NCBI RefSeq assembly: GCF_030269925.1
Contig: NC_085135.1
Coordinates: forward strand, 8,680,753-8,744,752
Direction: 5' to 3'
DNA length: 64,000 nucleotides
From: Bombyx mori
Taxonomy: Eukaryota > Arthropoda > Insecta > Lepidoptera > Bombycidae
The position numbers and the translations under genes were made by a program. Below the pieces are notes generated by a model. The model had not been told where the DNA came from. It did not search any database and saw only the letters and a program-made list of their open reading frames with translations. Within the stretch, counting starts at the first letter, position 1, and each line of letters begins with the position of its first letter. Below are positions 61,712 to 64,000 of the stretch, in pieces.

Positions 61712-64000
61712 AAGTTTACGAAATCCTAACGCAAAAACGATACTTACCTTACGTTCAATTGCAAACACCTATAAACAAAAACCCATTAACATTTTTAATG
61801 GATTCTGGAGCATCCATCTGTGTCCTGAAAAAGAAAAGCATAATTAATTCCCAAGAATTAAAAGAAAACATTGTGAAAGTGAAAGGAATTGATTCCAAAA
61901 ATGATACTTTAAAGAGTGTAGGTTGTTTTGACTTACCCTTACAATTCAATGATGATTTAAAAATCAGTCATACTTTCCACGTATTTGATAACGTAGACTT
62001 GCCCTATGACGGCATAATTGGAAATGATTTATTCATCAAATATCAGTGTCGTATTAACTATCAAACGAATTGCCTAGAAATAAATAATATTAACGTCAAA
62101 CTGTCCTTCGATGAGCCATCCTATATTATTCATGCTCGCACTGAAACCCTAATAGAGTGCTCTGTGAAAAATCCAGAACTGAAAGAAGGAATCATAGTAG
62201 ACCAACACATTTGCGATTCCCTCCTCGTTTCCAATTGTGTAGTTAAAGTAAAAAACAATAATAGAATAAATTTGACAATTCTCAATGTGTCTGATGAACA
62301 AGTGTATTTAAACGCTAATCTAATGCTTACTTTAGCACCGATTGACCTAACCGAGTACAATACAATCCAACATGACCAATCTACTAACAGTATCGAAAGA
62401 TGTAACCAGTTATCCGATCTTCTAAGAACATCTCATTTGAACCAAGAAGAATTGTACTACCTTAACGAAATATGTTTTCAATACGCTGATATATTCCATT
62501 TACCAGGAGATCAATTAACGTGTACAGATGTTATACAACACGAGATTAAAACTAATTCCTCCCAACCTATAAATGTAAAATCATATCGTTTCCCAGAAAT
62601 CCATAAAGAAGAAATTAACTCTCAAATAAACAAGATGCTAGACTAACAAATTATCAAACCATCTAAATCTCCATGGTCTTCCCCAATATGGATAGTACCA
62701 AAAAAGGAAGATGCTAGTGGTAAAAAGAAATGGAGGATAGTAATAGATTACAGAAAACTGAACGATATCACTATCGGTGAAAATTATCCCATTCCCCAAA
62801 TTAATGAGATATTAGATCAATTGGGTCAAAGTAAATATTTCACAACATTAGACCTCGCTTCCGGTTTTCACCAATTCAAAATGTCCCCCGCAGACGCATC
62901 GAAAACAGCGTTCAGTGTCCCCCATGGTCACTTTCAGTTTAACCGGATGCCGTTTGGCTTGAAAAATGCCCCTGCAACCTTCCAGAGAACAATGAATACA
63001 GTCTTATCCGGCTTACAAGGCGTACACTGCTTTGTTTATCTCGACGATATAGTCGTGTACTCGTCAGATCTACCCTTACACATAGAAAAACTAACCCTTG
63101 TCTTTGAAAAACTAAAAAAATTCCAGCTCAAACTTCAGCCCGATAAATGTGAGTTTTTACGTAAAGAAGTTGCTTACCTAGGTCATGTCATTAGCAATGA
63201 CGGCGTTAAACCAAATCCAGATAAAATAAAGGCGGTAATGCAATTCCCAGTACCAAAGTCGGCTAAAGATATAAAATCTTTCCTGGGCTTAGCCTCATAC
63301 TACCGAAGATTCATACCTGAATTTTCCAAATATGCAAAGTCTCTCACTGTTCTCCTGAAAAAGGATGTCCCTTTCAACTGGACCAATACACAACAGCTAG
63401 CTTTCGAACAACTGAAAGAAAAACTAGTTACAGCACCAGTCCTTATCTATCCCGATTTCACAAAACCATTCATCTTAACTTGTGATGCTTCTAATTACGC
63501 GATTTCTGCTATTTTGTCACAGGGTGATATTGGAAAAGATCAACCAATCGCCTTCGCGTCAAGGACACTAAACAAAGCCGAAACTAACTACAGTGTCACT
63601 GAGAAAGAATGTTTGGCTATAATTTACGGAACTAAAATTTTTCGTCCTTATCTCTTTGGTCGTCAATTCAAAATAATAACAGACCACAAACCTCTCAACT
63701 GGCTTTTTAATTGCAAAGATCCAGGGTCCTGGCTTATCCGTTGGCGTCTCAAGCTAGAAGAATTTGACTATGAAATTCAATATAGAAGAGGTAAGACAAA
63801 TACTAATGCAGACGCTTTATCACGCTATCCAATGAATCCTCTACAACAAAATGATGACATCTCAATGCCAATTCCCGAAAATATAGATATTAATCCTAAT
63901 CAAGTACGTAACGAGGAAATCTCTCCTGTTGAACCCTTTCCAAACTTAGACTCTATAAACAATGACTTACCAGAATTAGATTTACCCGATGATTTCGTCC
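61712..64000 (+). pseudogene. Gypsy K pol: protease, RT and RNase H (runs off window)
   Basis: Resumes the frame left at 48097. Protease active site DSGA at 61801-61812, flap/core DGIIGNDLF. TAA at 62644-62646 after KMLD replaces an expected codon just before the RT. The RT shows FTTLDLASGFHQ, FGLKNAPATFQ and YLDD (63037-63048). The thumb ends SFLGLASYYRRFI. RNase H: ILTCDASNYA, SVTEKECLAI, ITDHKPLNW and NADALSRYP. Open to the window edge. Integrase and LTR lie outside. One nonsense codon here and one at 47989 are the only lesions seen. Confidence 0.88.

Overview
This window is a dense pile of nested retrotransposons from a lepidopteran, most likely Bombyx (silkworm or wild silkworm). The clearest pointers are two copies of a tRNA-derived SINE that I recognise as Bm1, several LINEs whose 3' tails resemble Bm1, Jockey-, CR1- and R1-clade LINEs, and Pao-, Copia- and gypsy-type LTR elements. 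I see no intact single-copy host gene, no rRNA or tRNA gene and no CRISPR array. Element-in-element packing this dense fits heterochromatin, such as the silkworm W chromosome or a piRNA-cluster-like region, but the sequence alone does not prove that location.

Layout. 1-1182: 5' end of a Copia element on the minus strand, inserted into a frameshifted, two-exon gene of an uncharacterised insect family (1183-2436, minus). 2500-7345: full-length Jockey LINE J1 (minus) with three nonsense codons. 7364-12998: decayed gypsy-type LTR element A (minus), bounded by a TATG duplication; its LTR and pol are each interrupted by a Jockey insertion (10861-12825 and 8793-9214). 12999-15055: Mag-like gypsy remnant D (plus). 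15101-19656: scrambled LTR element B (plus) with near-identical LTRs, two Bm1 SINEs, an R1 fragment and a 32-bp minisatellite. 19657-23597 and 27560-27980: gypsy remnants F and E fused to or inserted in a Pao pol gene (minus), which is also split by CR1-like LINE C1 (23598-27559). 27981-35167: Jockey copy J2 (plus), holding another LINE (31347-33799) that itself holds a CR1 fragment. 35168-43066: R1-clade LINE R1a with duplicated 5' UTR units, a nearly open ORF1, an open 1079-residue ORF2 and a UAAUG ORF junction. 43067-47073: 5'-truncated R1 copies R1b and R1c, one inside the other. 47074-48097 and 61712-64000: the two halves of gypsy element K (plus), split by a 13.6-kb composite. That composite is R1d (minus), which contains CR1 copy C2 (49388-53131) and, in its 5' UTR, an RNase-H LINE (56313-61543) that contains a further LINE (58907-61347).

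How the parts work together: these are self-copying elements rather than a pathway. LINE ORF1 proteins carry CCHC knuckles and bind RNA. ORF2 proteins nick the target with an AP-like endonuclease and reverse-transcribe in place. LTR elements use gag, protease, RT/RNase H and integrase. Target-site duplications let the order of insertion be read in several places.

The most interesting signals are translational and structural. Gypsy K has a complete -1 frameshift cassette (slippery TTTAAAC, short spacer, 8-bp hairpin) feeding a pol frame with in-frame 19-residue repeats. R1a has UAAUG stop-start coupling and duplicated 5' UTR units, each with a long inverted repeat around TTAGG-like pentamers. 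A five-A micro-insertion is flanked by a 16-bp duplication. LTR element A has an oligo-A/hairpin tandem array with a compensatory base-pair change. Family names come from memory of protein motifs; no database search was run.
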